Position numbers and translations under genes: made by a program. This document shows positions 51,952 through 61,600 of a stretch of DNA of 64,000 nucleotides, piece after piece. Source of the stretch: Flavobacterium zepuense (GTDB lineage Bacteria; Bacteroidota; Bacteroidia; Flavobacteriales; Flavobacteriaceae); the NCBI RefSeq assembly GCF_007097145.1, contig NZ_VJVZ01000006.1, positions 62,001-126,000 on the forward strand, written 5' to 3'. How positions within the stretch are numbered: position 1 is the first letter of the stretch; each line of letters starts with the position of its first letter. The notes beneath the pieces were generated by a model. The model searched no databases. It had not been told where the DNA came from and was given only the letters and a program-made list of their open reading frames with translations.

Positions 51952-54249
51952 TTATTTAACAGGCTTATTGGTCATGTAAAACACAAGCGTACCGCCATCC
52001 ATAATTTCGCTGTGGGTAAGGTACAACCGGTCTAAAACTTTGCCATTCAGTTCGGCTTTAGATACATATACATTTTTATCCGACTGGTTTTTAGCCGTTA
52101 TAGTAAATGTATTGCCGTTTTCCAGGGTTAGTATTGCCGATTTAACTTTTGGACTTCCTAAAGCGTAATGATCGCTTCCCGGAGCTATGGGGTAAAACCC
52201 AAGCGATGTAAAAATGTACCAGGCACTCATCTGGCCGGTGTCGTCGTTTCCGCCAAGGCCATCTGGTGCAGGTTTGTACATGGCATCTATTATCATACGA
52301 ACACGCTGCTGCGTTTTATAGGGCTTTCCTGTAAAGTTGTACAAATAAGCCACATGGTGAGACGGTTCGTTGCCGTGCACATAGTTACCAATAATGCCAT
52401 CGCGGGTAATATCCTCGGTCTTTTCAAAATACTTATCGGGTAATGTCATTGTAAAAAGCGAGTCTAAATGCCTGGTAAACTTTTCCTTGCCACCATTCAG
52501 TTCAACAAGTGCCTCAGGATCCTGCGGAACATACAAACTGTAGTTCCACGCGTTACCTTCTATAAAACCCTGCCCGTGGGTATCCAGCGCATCAAACTCT
52601 TTTTTAAAGGTACCATCGCTGATTTTTGGGCGCATAAAGCCGGTTTTGGCATCCCATACGTTCTTATAGTTCTGAGCGCGTTTGGTATATTCGGCATATA
52701 CATCATCCCGGCCTAATTTCTTCGCCATCTGGGCAATGCACCAGTCATCATAAGCATATTCTAAAGTTTTAGAAACCGATGATCCGTTCTTATCTTCGGG
52801 CACATAACCGTATTGTAAATAGTATTCAATCCCGTCGTAATAGCGCAGGTTAGACGAGTTGATACAGGCCTGTAGCGCCAGGTTGGTGTCAAAATCAACA
52901 TTGCCTTTTATAACCGCATCGGCTATGACCGAAACGGAGTGGTAGCCTATCATGCACCAGTTCTCATTAGCGTAATGCGACCACACCGGCAGTGCTTTGT
53001 GTACACTTTGGCTGTAATGCGCCAGCATGCTGCTTACCATGTCGCGGTTGCGCTTGGGCTGCACAATATTAAACAGCGGGTGCAGCGCCCTGTAGGTATC
53101 CCAAAGCGAGAATGTAGTGTAGTTTGTAAAGCCCTCAGCCTTATGGATATTCTGGTCTAAACCTTTATAACTCCCATCGGCATCCATATAAACCGTTGGG
53201 TTAATAAAGGTGTGATAAAGTGCTGTATAAAAGTTAGTTTTATCATTTTCAGTAAGCGTTTCTATTTTAATTTTTTTCAGTTCGCCTTCCCATAATTGTT
53301 GCCCATCTGTTTTTGCTTTTTCAAAATCCCAATGCGCAATTTCAGCCTTCATATTTGCCAACGCACCGGCGGTACTTACCGGCGATAAAGCAAACTTTAT
53401 TTTTATCTTTTCATTATCCTGTGTATCAAAATTAAAATACATACGCAGGTTACGCCCGGCAGCTTCAGGAAAGTTCTTTGTCTGATCGAACTTGCGCCAA
53501 AAACCGTTGTAAATGTTGCCTTCATCATACTTTTTAACGCCATATTCTTTAAATGGTTTAGATAAAGCCATAGCAAAATACACCGTCCGGGTTCTTGCCC
53601 AGCCCTGTGTTTGGCGGTAGCCCGTAATCAGCGTGTCATTTTCCACCCGTATAAAGGTATACACGTTCTTTTCGTTATGATTGTATATGCCGCTCATCAA
53701 ATCGAGTATAATATGTGCATCTGATGATTTTGGGAAGGTATATTGATGGAAGCCCACGCGCTGGCTTGTGGTAAGTTCGGCTATAATATTATGGTCGTCC
53801 AGCTTCACCTTATAGTAATTAGCCTGTGCTACCTCGTTAATATGAGAGTAGGCCGACCTGTAACCGCTTTTTGGGTTGGCTGCCGTACCGGGATTGATTT
53901 GTAAGGCACCAGTAGTGGGCATAATAAGGAAATCGCCAAGATCGGAGTGCCCCGTTCCGCTAAAATGCGTGTGGCTAAAGCCAACAATAGTTGTATCATC
54001 ATACTGGTAGCCGGCACAATACTTATACACTTCGCCATTGTATTTTTTATCAAGTTCGTAGGCAATCGTATCGGTTTCCGGGCTTAACTGAACCGACCCA
54101 AACGGCACGGTTGCTCCGGGAAAGGTATGCCCCATGCGCTGCGTACCTATCATGGGGTTAATGTACTCGTAATTTTTCTTTGTTATTTTTTGCGAATAGC
54201 TGCTTACAGTAACAAGTAACAGGGCAACCGCGGATAGTATATTTTTCAT
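51952..54249 (-). CDS. GH92-family glycosidase (probable alpha-mannosidase), secreted
   Basis: 765 residues from the ATG at 54249 (MKNILSAVALLLVTVSSYSQ signal peptide); the open frame upstream is not coding. GH92 signatures: NPMIGTQRMGHTFPGATVPFGSVQLSP near the N-terminus, GFSHTHFSGTGHSDLGDFLIMP, CMIGYHSVSVIADA, GNEPSHHVAYLYNFTG and GNDDTGQMSAWYIF (catalytic Glu/Asp region). GH92 enzymes are calcium-dependent exo-alpha-mannosidases acting on N-glycans or yeast mannan. It is alone, with no SusC/SusD pair next to it, so not part of an obvious polysaccharide-utilisation locus. Confidence 0.93.
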   Translation of the reverse strand: MKNILSAVALLLVTVSSYSQKITKKNYEYINPMIGTQRMGHTFPGATVPFGSVQLSPETDTIAYELDKKYNGEVYKYCAGYQYDDTTIVGFSHTHFSGTGHSDLGDFLIMPTTGALQINPGTAANPKSGYRSAYSHINEVAQANYYKVKLDDHNIIAELTTSQRVGFHQYTFPKSSDAHIILDLMSGIYNHNEKNVYTFIRVENDTLITGYRQTQGWARTRTVYFAMALSKPFKEYGVKKYDEGNIYNGFWRKFDQTKNFPEAAGRNLRMYFNFDTQDNEKIKIKFALSPVSTAGALANMKAEIAHWDFEKAKTDGQQLWEGELKKIKIETLTENDKTNFYTALYHTFINPTVYMDADGSYKGLDQNIHKAEGFTNYTTFSLWDTYRALHPLFNIVQPKRNRDMVSSMLAHYSQSVHKALPVWSHYANENWCMIGYHSVSVIADAVIKGNVDFDTNLALQACINSSNLRYYDGIEYYLQYGYVPEDKNGSSVSKTLEYAYDDWCIAQMAKKLGRDDVYAEYTKRAQNYKNVWDAKTGFMRPKISDGTFKKEFDALDTHGQGFIEGNAWNYSLYVPQDPEALVELNGGKEKFTRHLDSLFTMTLPDKYFEKTEDITRDGIIGNYVHGNEPSHHVAYLYNFTGKPYKTQQRVRMIIDAMYKPAPDGLGGNDDTGQMSAWYIFTSLGFYPIAPGSDHYALGSPKVKSAILTLENGNTFTITAKNQSDKNVYVSKAELNGKVLDRLYLTHSEIMDGGTLVFYMTNKPVK

Positions 54250-54401
54250 ATTGAAATGTTGGCGCATAAAATTAGGCAATTTTATATTGCTTAAACAACT
54301 ACTAAAATCAAGGCCTAAAATTTGGCAATACAATGGCAAAGCTATAACGTATTGTAGCTTTTTATAAACGTAATTTTATAGAAATCAAAAACATATAAAC
54401 T

Positions 54402-54938
54402 ATGGACTCTATAAACCAAAACCAACCGGAAGATAATTTTAAAGACCTGATAGGGCAGGAAGCCCTTGATAAGATCAGGGAACTTACCAAAAGTGCAGGC
54501 TCAGGCTTTTTTTGCACTAAAATAGTAACCGGCGAAGCTATTGCTACAAGGCCTATGGCAGCTGAAGAAATTGATGATTACGGAAACTTTTGGTTCCTTA
54601 GCGCTAACGACAGCCATAAAAATGCTGAGATAAGCCAGGACCCTGCCGTACAAATGTTTTTTCAGGGATCATCATACAGCGACTTCTTAACCCTTTATGG
54701 TAAGGCTACCATTAGTACCGACAAGCAAAAAATAGAAGAACTGTGGGACCCTACCATGAAAACCTGGTTTACCGAAGGGAAAGATGACCCAAGGATAACC
54801 GTTATTAAATTTACACCAACACAAGGATATTATTGGGATATTAAAACCAATATGGCTGTTGCACTTGTTAAGCGTGCCTACGGTGCAATGGTTGGCGAAA
54901 CCTATGATGATTCGGTAGAAGGCTCTATAGTGCCATAA
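54402..54938 (+). CDS. general stress protein-like pyridoxamine phosphate oxidase-fold protein
   Basis: 178 residues of the PNPOx-like split-barrel family, similar to general stress protein 26. FFCTKIVTGEAIATRPMAAEEIDDYGNFWFLSANDSHKNAEI and VQMFFQGSSYSDFLTLYGKATI are typical, with a GYYWDIKTNMAVALVKRAYG C-terminus. Relatives bind FMN or F420-like flavins; function often unknown. It is monocistronic with a terminator. The following GlcG gene may be separately transcribed. Confidence 0.85.
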   Translation: MDSINQNQPEDNFKDLIGQEALDKIRELTKSAGSGFFCTKIVTGEAIATRPMAAEEIDDYGNFWFLSANDSHKNAEISQDPAVQMFFQGSSYSDFLTLYGKATISTDKQKIEELWDPTMKTWFTEGKDDPRITVIKFTPTQGYYWDIKTNMAVALVKRAYGAMVGETYDDSVEGSIVP

Positions 54939-54960
54939 TCGGAGCAGGCAGTATTAAATC

Positions 54961-54990
54961 AAAGCGCAGTTTTTACTACGCTTTTTTTGT
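54961..54990 (+). terminator. intrinsic terminator of the 54402 gene
   Basis: AAAGCGCAGT (54961-54970) pairs with ACTACGCTTT (54975-54984, one mismatch) followed by a T-tract. Confidence 0.75.
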
Positions 54991-55097
54991 TTTACAATAT
55001 TTAAAATAGTGATAGATAAACTTTTGCTATTATTTAAGATAATACTTTATAAGATTAGCTAACTTGTAACATACAAACTAACAAACAATTAAACACT

Positions 55098-55499
55098 ATG
55101 AACATTACCTTAGAACAGGCAGAAGCTGTAGTTGATGCTGCAAAACAAAAGGCGGCCGACATTAAAACTAAAATGAATATTTGTGTAGTAGACAGCGGGA
55201 GCAACCTTGTTGCTTTTATAAGGAACGACGGAGCCTGGTTAGGATCTGTAGATATTGCCATTAAAAAAGCAAGGACTGCGGTATTTTTTCAGATGGATAC
55301 TGCCGACCTTAGCCCGTTGGTTCAGCCGGGTAAACCGCTATTTAATATCGAACATTCTAACGGCGGATTGATAACATTTCCGGGAGGTGTTGCAATTAAA
55401 GATGCAAATGGCGAGGTAATAGGAGCCATTGGCGTTTCGGGTAGCTCTGTAGAAGACGATGCAGAGGTTGCTAAAGCAGGTGCCGAAGCCTACAGGTAA
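55098..55499 (+). CDS. GlcG/HbpS-family protein
   Basis: 133 residues, the usual size of GlcG/HbpS-like single-domain proteins. Seen: [46 protein letters not shown], the GG(V)[31 protein letters not shown]-terminus. Relatives bind haem or act in glycolate or propanediol loci. There is no signal peptide. It lies near a di-haem peroxidase gene; a relation to haem or oxidative stress is only suggested. Terminator follows. Confidence 0.88.
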   Translation: MNITLEQAEAVVDAAKQKAADIKTKMNICVVDSGSNLVAFIRNDGAWLGSVDIAIKKARTAVFFQMDTADLSPLVQPGKPLFNIEHSNGGLITFPGGVAIKDANGEVIGAIGVSGSSVEDDAEVAKAGAEAYR

Positions 55500-55514
55500 C
55501 TTTAAAACGTACAG

Positions 55515-55543
55515 AAAACGCAGCCTAAGTGCTGCGTTTTTTT
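55515..55543 (+). terminator. intrinsic terminator of the GlcG-like gene
   Basis: AAAACGCAGC (55515-55524), loop CTAAGT, GCTGCGTTTT (55531-55540), then T-run. Confidence 0.88.
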
Positions 55544-55791
55544 ATGTAAAGCAATTTGCAGTTAGTTTTTTATACTTTAAAAATGGCATTCTGGCCATCA
55601 TGTGGTTTTTCTTAAAATTAAATTTTATGTAGTTTTATATCAGTAATTTAATACTACCTTGTCGCTTTTTTAACCGCTGTTTGTCTCTTTATTTCCGCTG
55701 TATTACTGTAGCGCACATGAAAACACACCAATTATTTTGATTAATGTTGCATAGAAATTAATATTCAAGATGAGGGATATTAATTGAAAAT

Positions 55792-55831
55792 AATCTGACG
55801 ACTTAGTGGCTTAAGCCATTAGTTTCAGATT
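55792..55831 (+). other. long hairpin in the gap before the peroxidase gene
   Basis: AATCTGA (55792-55798) pairs with TCAGATT (55825-55831), enclosing TAGTGGCTT/AAGCCATTA (inner stem with one G-T). The intergenic stretch 55500-56189 (690 bases) has no credible gene, but this hairpin, a weaker AACATC/GGTGTT pair near 55880, and the terminator-like element at 55986 suggest an RNA or leader. Confidence 0.4.
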
Positions 55832-55985
55832 GTGATAAAAGGACACGGCTGTTACTGCAACTAAAATGTTAATACCTCAACATCATGGGAAGGTGTTTTC
55901 AGTACAAAAGAAAATAGTAGTAGTTTTTAATAGTTAAGTAAGCATTAATGGCCTGTTCTATATTTAATTATTTTGAGTAGAAGAT

Positions 55986-56088
55986 AGGCTGCCGGTGCTA
56001 TTACAGAATGAATTTATAGGGTAATTTTTTCATTCAAATAAAACAGTAGTAGAGTTATAATAGCATGCGGGCAGCCTTTATTTTTTTG
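55986..56088 (+). ncRNA. branched terminator-like structure, candidate small RNA or leader
   Basis: Outer arms AGGCTGCC (55986-55993) and GGCAGCCT (56070-56077), continued by TGCTATTA (55996-56003) and TAATAGCA (56058-56065), enclose an inner hairpin GAATGAA/TTCATTC (56006-56035). TTATTTTTTTG follows (56078-56088), as in an intrinsic terminator. Because no gene precedes it on this strand for 480 bases, it may end a small RNA beginning near 55790, or serve the next gene's control. It matches no known family I can name. Confidence 0.45.
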
Positions 56089-56176
56089 AGATAATTTCTC
56101 TCCCTTTTAAAAGTTGCAGGTAATTTACTTTACGATTTCTTAATAATTTATGCCATAACACTTGTTATTGGGTACA

Positions 56177-56184
56177 TACATTTG
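56177..56184 (+). promoter_or_regulatory. -7 promoter box of the peroxidase gene
   Basis: TACATTTG matches TAnnTTTG and ends 5 bases before the ATG at 56190, implying a leaderless message if used. A -33 TTG at standard spacing is not evident. Confidence 0.4.
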
Positions 56185-56189
56185 CGCCC

Positions 56190-58172
56190 ATGATTAATCC
56201 TGTTAATTTTAAAGTTGTAAAAAGTATATTGCTATTGGTTTGTGGATGTGCCGTAATTTTCCATATGTACTCATTTTCAGATAAAGATAATGAGTATACC
56301 CAGGATGAATTCCGCCCGCTGATTACAAAAAACGTTGCACTGCTTGGCGCAGAAATTAATCTGCTTAGCAAAGCTGCTGCCGATTATAGTAACGGAACTA
56401 CCTCAAAAAAACTACTGCAACAGCAGCACCTTAAAACCCGTAAGGCATTTAAAACTGTAGAGGGCATTTTAGAGTATTACTATCCACGCCATGTAAAGGC
56501 CTACTTAAACGGCCCGCCCTTAAATCATTTAGATCCCTATCCTGTTAAAGAAGAGTATAAAGAGAAAGGTTATTATGTGGTATCGCCCGATGAATACAGC
56601 AAAAGCCTGGTGCTGGATTACCTTGATACCGACCATTACCGTGGCGAACGCAGTGTTGTAGCCCCCGAAGGCTTGCAGGCATTGGATGAACTGATATTCT
56701 CCGAAGAAGAGATTGATAAAGGGCTTTTAATAAAACTGGCAGCACAGTTAAAACATCATTTTATTGCAGTACAGATAGCCATTGATAAGCGCAATTATTT
56801 TTATGATTTTGAAGTTCTGGAAGCCTCGCGGTTAGAGCTGGTGCGCATATTTTCTATGGGAATTACCGGTTTTGATACCCCGGGCTCATTGAACGCTTTA
56901 CCTGAAGCCGGCGCATCGTTAGCCGGAATGCAAGTAGTTACACAGCCTTTGGTAGGTAAGGTAGATAATGCTACAAGAACAGAAATCAATGCACTGTTTA
57001 CCGATGCTGTAAAGTACCTTAACCGCAAAAACGATTTTGACGGTTTTAACAGGCTTGAGTTTTTAATGCAGTATATTAACCCACTTTATAAAAAATTAGG
57101 GGAGGTACAACAGGCGTTGCATTTAAGATCGTCGGCAGAGCGATGGGGTAAAATACCCTCGTGGAATGCCAACAGCACTAATATTTTTGGCGGAGATTTT
57201 TTAAACCCGTATCACTACAGTCTTTTAAAAGAGTGGGATGATAGCGAAAACCTGTGTAGGTTAGGCAAGCAACTATTTTATGACAATAGCCTGAGCCAAA
57301 CCGGCACCATGAGCTGTGCCAGCTGCCATAACCCTGAGCTTGGCTTTACAGATGGCAAGCCTAAATCTACCGCTAATGCAGAGGGGATGACCGTACTGCG
57401 AAATTCGCCTACGCTGATAAACGCTGTTTTCTCTGACCGTTTTTTTTATGACCTAAGGGCATATGACTTAGAAGACCAGGCCAAGCATGTTATAGAAAAC
57501 CATCTGGAGTTTAACACCAGTTTTGAGAAGCTACAGGCAAAACTAAACGCAAACCCTGAATACGTAGCCCGGTTTGAGAAAGCCTTTAATAAAAAAGGGG
57601 CAATAAGCCGTTACCAGTTCTCGGCGGCGTTGTCATCATATATTATATCGCTGCGCTCGTTTAACTCGGAGTTTGACCAATATGTGCAGGGCAAAACGCA
57701 AAAGTTGTCGGCACAGGTTCAGTTGGGCTTTAACCTGTTTACAGGCAAGGCTGCCTGTGCCACCTGCCATTATGTGCCCACATTTGGCGGGCTCGTGCCG
57801 CCACTGTACCAAGAAAACGAAAGTGAGGTGCTTGGCGTACTAAGCAAACCCAAAAGCAACCTGCCTGATACTGATGCCGGCCGTATAAAAAATGGCATTT
57901 TAGAAGACAGTGAAGAAATTTACCGTGGCTCCTTTAAAACCATGACGGTACGCAACGCAAAGCTTACGGCACCGTACTTTCATAACGGGGCATATAATAC
58001 CCTTAGCGAAGTGGTAGATTTTTACAACAACGGCGGGGCAGCCGGGATAGGCCTGGGGTATGAAGTGCCCAACCAAACCCTGCCACCTGATCCTTTAAAC
58101 CTCAACAAAAAAGAGATTGCCGCGCTCATTGCCTTTATGGAAGCACTGACCGACAATCCGTACAATAAATAG
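56190..58172 (+). CDS. imelysin-like/di-haem cytochrome c peroxidase fusion
   Basis: 660 residues. An N-terminal transmembrane or signal segment (about 10-28), then an alpha-helical region of roughly 270 residues resembling imelysin/EfeO-like iron-regulated proteins, then a di-haem peroxidase (MauG/CCP family) with haem sites C376-A-S-C379-H380 and C523-A-T-C526-H527. The peroxidase reduces H2O2 with electrons from cytochrome in the periplasm, and the N-terminal half may be linked to iron or partner binding; similar fusions occur in Bacteroidota. Its promoter box lies next to the start. Function of the fused half is inference. Confidence 0.9.
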   Translation: MINPVNFKVVKSILLLVCGCAVIFHMYSFSDKDNEYTQDEFRPLITKNVALLGAEINLLSKAAADYSNGTTSKKLLQQQHLKTRKAFKTVEGILEYYYPRHVKAYLNGPPLNHLDPYPVKEEYKEKGYYVVSPDEYSKSLVLDYLDTDHYRGERSVVAPEGLQALDELIFSEEEIDKGLLIKLAAQLKHHFIAVQIAIDKRNYFYDFEVLEASRLELVRIFSMGITGFDTPGSLNALPEAGASLAGMQVVTQPLVGKVDNATRTEINALFTDAVKYLNRKNDFDGFNRLEFLMQYINPLYKKLGEVQQALHLRSSAERWGKIPSWNANSTNIFGGDFLNPYHYSLLKEWDDSENLCRLGKQLFYDNSLSQTGTMSCASCHNPELGFTDGKPKSTANAEGMTVLRNSPTLINAVFSDRFFYDLRAYDLEDQAKHVIENHLEFNTSFEKLQAKLNANPEYVARFEKAFNKKGAISRYQFSAALSSYIISLRSFNSEFDQYVQGKTQKLSAQVQLGFNLFTGKAACATCHYVPTFGGLVPPLYQENESEVLGVLSKPKSNLPDTDAGRIKNGILEDSEEIYRGSFKTMTVRNAKLTAPYFHNGAYNTLSEVVDFYNNGGAAGIGLGYEVPNQTLPPDPLNLNKKEIAALIAFMEALTDNPYNK

Positions 58173-58208
58173 TTTGGTTACTTTTCATATAATAGTTTTT
58201 TACACCGG

Positions 58209-58233
58209 CCTCCGCGAAAGCGGAGGTTTTTTT
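58209..58233 (+). terminator. intrinsic terminator of the peroxidase gene
   Basis: CCTCCGC-GAAA-GCGGAGG (58209-58226), a GNRA-loop stem, followed by seven T. Confidence 0.92.
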
Positions 58234-58622
58234 GTATATAGTGAATAATATTCGCTTCAAAATGAAGCCATTGCTGAAAATATAATCATTGGTTTAAAAA
58301 TCATCTTTAGCTCCTTACCATAAAATTCTGTAGTTGTGTTAAGCCGTTATGTTGCCTTACTTAACATTGCACCCACCTTAAACATAAGGTTAAAAGTATA
58401 TTAATTATAATATTGTTCTTACAATTATCATTTTTAGCGCAGAAAAGCTGAAAGTTTACTAAACCGTTTTACCTAAACAGTATCATATGTATAATTTATT
58501 AAGAATCTTGGTTGTTATATTTCCTTCCTTTTTATAATTATACTGCTCGTTTTCTTATAGATATTCACTTTTCCTTAAACTAAACTTAAATTTTTATAAC
58601 AGTGGTTAGGCAATGGCAAACA

Positions 58623-58630
58623 TAATTTTG
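58623..58630 (+). promoter_or_regulatory. -7 promoter box of the PhoD-like gene
   Basis: TAATTTTG matches TAnnTTTG, 36 bases before the ATG at 58666. The preceding gap 58234-58622 is AT-rich and holds no gene. The -33 box is not clear. Confidence 0.4.
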
Positions 58631-58665
58631 CTGCTTAATTCATTTACTAACTAATTAATTTTTAC

Positions 58666-61600
58666 ATGCCTAAAATGAAAAAAAACTTACTCTTTTTGAG
58701 TTTGTTGGTTTCTTTATGTTGTGGGTTTAGCGGCAGCGCTCAGTCCATACCGGGAGATTCCATCGTTCATGGACCCATGTTAAGCCCTGTGTACAACAAC
58801 AAAGTACGGGTATGGGTATTAACAAAAAACAGTACGGGCTCCGGCGCCGCACTAAGTATTTCGCTTACCGGCGCAGGTGCGCCCGGTACAGCCTTAACAG
58901 GAACGGTATTTAATTCAGACGACCGCCTGGGCTACAGCCTTCGCTCGTACGAATATACCGGGCTAACAGCAGGAGAAACCTACACAGCTAATGTGTTGGT
59001 TAACGGTGCACCTTCGGGGCGTACCTCAACAATTACCAACGGCCAGAACGTTGTAGATGATTTTACCTTTTTATCCGGCGGCTGCGGAAGAATTTACGAC
59101 CTTTCCCGCTGTATGGATATCCCGGAGTCGGCATTTCACGTAAACGGCGACCCGGAGATCTTTAACGTAATGGCGCAGGAAGAAAGCGACCTTATGGTGT
59201 GGCTGGGCGATGCTGTATACCTTTTGGGGTTAGAGCACGCAATGGGCCAGTGCCTTGACGGGCAGGACGACTGGGCTAACAAAGACATGGCGTTTGACCG
59301 TTACATGTTCTTTAGGCAGTTTCACGACAATCTTACCATGGCAATGCCGCAATTGGCAATTACGGACAACCATGACACAGGGCCTAATGAGTTTAACAAA
59401 ACCATGCCAACCCTGGGCCAAATGCGCGAAATATTTATGGATTGGTGGCCTAATCCTGAATACAAAAGCACACCCGAAGGACAGGGGCTTTACTCATCAT
59501 ACGTTTACAAAGACGTTGAGTACTTTTTATTAGACAACCGCAGCTACCGCGATGGTACGCAGCAGCATTTGGGTCCGGACCAGTTTGCGTGGCTAAAAGC
59601 AGGCCTGCTAAACTCTACGGCAGCTTTTAAAGTGCTTATTAACGGTACGCCATCTTTTGAGCGTGATTGTGGTGGCCGTAACTTTTGTAACACAGCACAA
59701 AGTGACGAGCTTATAGAGTACATTAAAAACAATAACATTAACGGTGTTCTTTCGCTTAGCGCCGATATCCATGAGCAAAAGTTCATGATCCGCGAAGGCG
59801 ATGTTAAGTATCCGTTGTATGATGTACTTTCGGGTAACCTTAACTCTGATATTGGTAACGGTATCGTGAACATTAACTACAACAGCGATTACCAGCTTAC
59901 CGGTATGAAGCAAAGCTATCTTAAGATAGATGTATATGGTGATGTAGATGACCGAAGGATGAAAGTACAGTACGTAGGCCTTAACGGTGAGCCGTATTAT
60001 ACAAGCATCATTCACGAGGATATGCTTACCAGCCAGAATTCTGATGCATTAAAGCTACAGTTGGGTATAAGTAACTCGGTAACCGATGCTTCTACCTATA
60101 ACCATACCATAAATGCTACAGGCCATACTTTTGATAACGACCGCGATGGCGTTGCCAATGGTGCCCTTAAATTTACAGCATCTACCGATGTGCATTTGGC
60201 TTCTGCCAATGCGTTAGATCTTAACGACCGTCCTTTTAGCTTTGTATTTTGGGTTAACCCAAGCGAGATACCTGCTAACGGTGCAACAATATTATCTAAC
60301 GGTGCAGCTGGTACGGGTGTATCTATGGGTATAGATGCTAACGGTAAACTTACTTTTACCAACCATGCAGCAAATATTACGTATACCAGTAATTACAGCG
60401 TGCTTACCAATGCATGGTCGCACATTACCTGGAAATATGACAATGTTAGGAGAAAACTGTCTCTTTATTACAACGGCTTCCTGATCCAGAATTTTACAAA
60501 TGTGGTATCGCCATCGGCATCTGAAGCAGATGTTAGGATTGGTAATAACTTCCAGAATAAAAAATTCCTTGGATCGTTAGATAACATAGTTCTTTACGGA
60601 AGGTTAATTTCAGACGAGCAAATTATGCTTGACGCTGATTTCGAATCAACACGTGGCGAAGTTTTAAAAGTATCGGGCTCATCGCAAATGGCGATACCGG
60701 GCACGGTTACCAACGAAGCACTTGCAAACGATTTTACTATTGAGTTTTGGGGTAAACTAAATTCAGATCCCGGTACTAACTTTAAACTTCTTGCCAGCAA
60801 CGGCAGGGTTAACAACCTTAGTACAGGTATATCTTTTGAGTTTCCTGATGATAACAAACTTAACGTAGTTGTTGGTACAAACGGTTCAGGCTGGAACTCA
60901 ATTTCAGGCCAGGGCGCGGTATGGAATATAGGCGAGTGGAACCACGTAGCGCTTTCGGCTACTAAGAACGGTACCATGAAATACTATGTAAACGGTGCAC
61001 TGGTTGCCGAGGGTAACTTTGGCCAGTACTATCCTAACTCATGGGGCTTAGGTTTAGGTTACAGTCCGTTTTATCCTAATACAGGTACACAAGCAGAGCT
61101 TGACGAGGTTCGTGTTTGGAACACAGCACTAACTATAGAAGAGATTAAAGAGCGCATGCACTACTCGCTATTGGGCGATGAGGAAAACCTTGCAGCTTAT
61201 TATACGTTTAATACCGATGAAGAAACCCCAACCGCCATTGAAGGCCAGGGTACTTTAGGTACAGATATTACATTAAGCGGCGGTTTACTTGCTACGGCAA
61301 CATCTCCTGTAGGTACTATAGAAACCCAGTACCGAAGCCTTGTGAGCGGTAAATGGAGTAAAAACAACGCTGTTAACAATACAGGCTTAACCTTGCCGGA
61401 TGCTATTACCAATTACAGCAGCAATGTGGTTATTGGTAAGGATAGCGCTACTGAACTGGCTGAAGTTCCGGGTCAGGAAGGCATGTTCTATGCAACAGGC
61501 GGCTGGAGTATAGACCCTGTTAACAACCCTTTTGCAACGGTTAAAATAAACCTTGCAGAGGCGTTAACCCAGTTTGATTCTATTAACGATATGGCAAGCC

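Noticed and set aside
55867..55938. 23-codon frame MLIPQHHGKVFSV... before the peroxidase gene
   Set aside because: Too short, no conserved feature, and overlaps a hairpin; a leader peptide is possible but unsupported.
55500..56189. tmRNA, 6S RNA or a known riboswitch in this gap
   Set aside because: I could find neither a tRNA-like end nor conserved riboswitch cores; only unassigned hairpins are supported.
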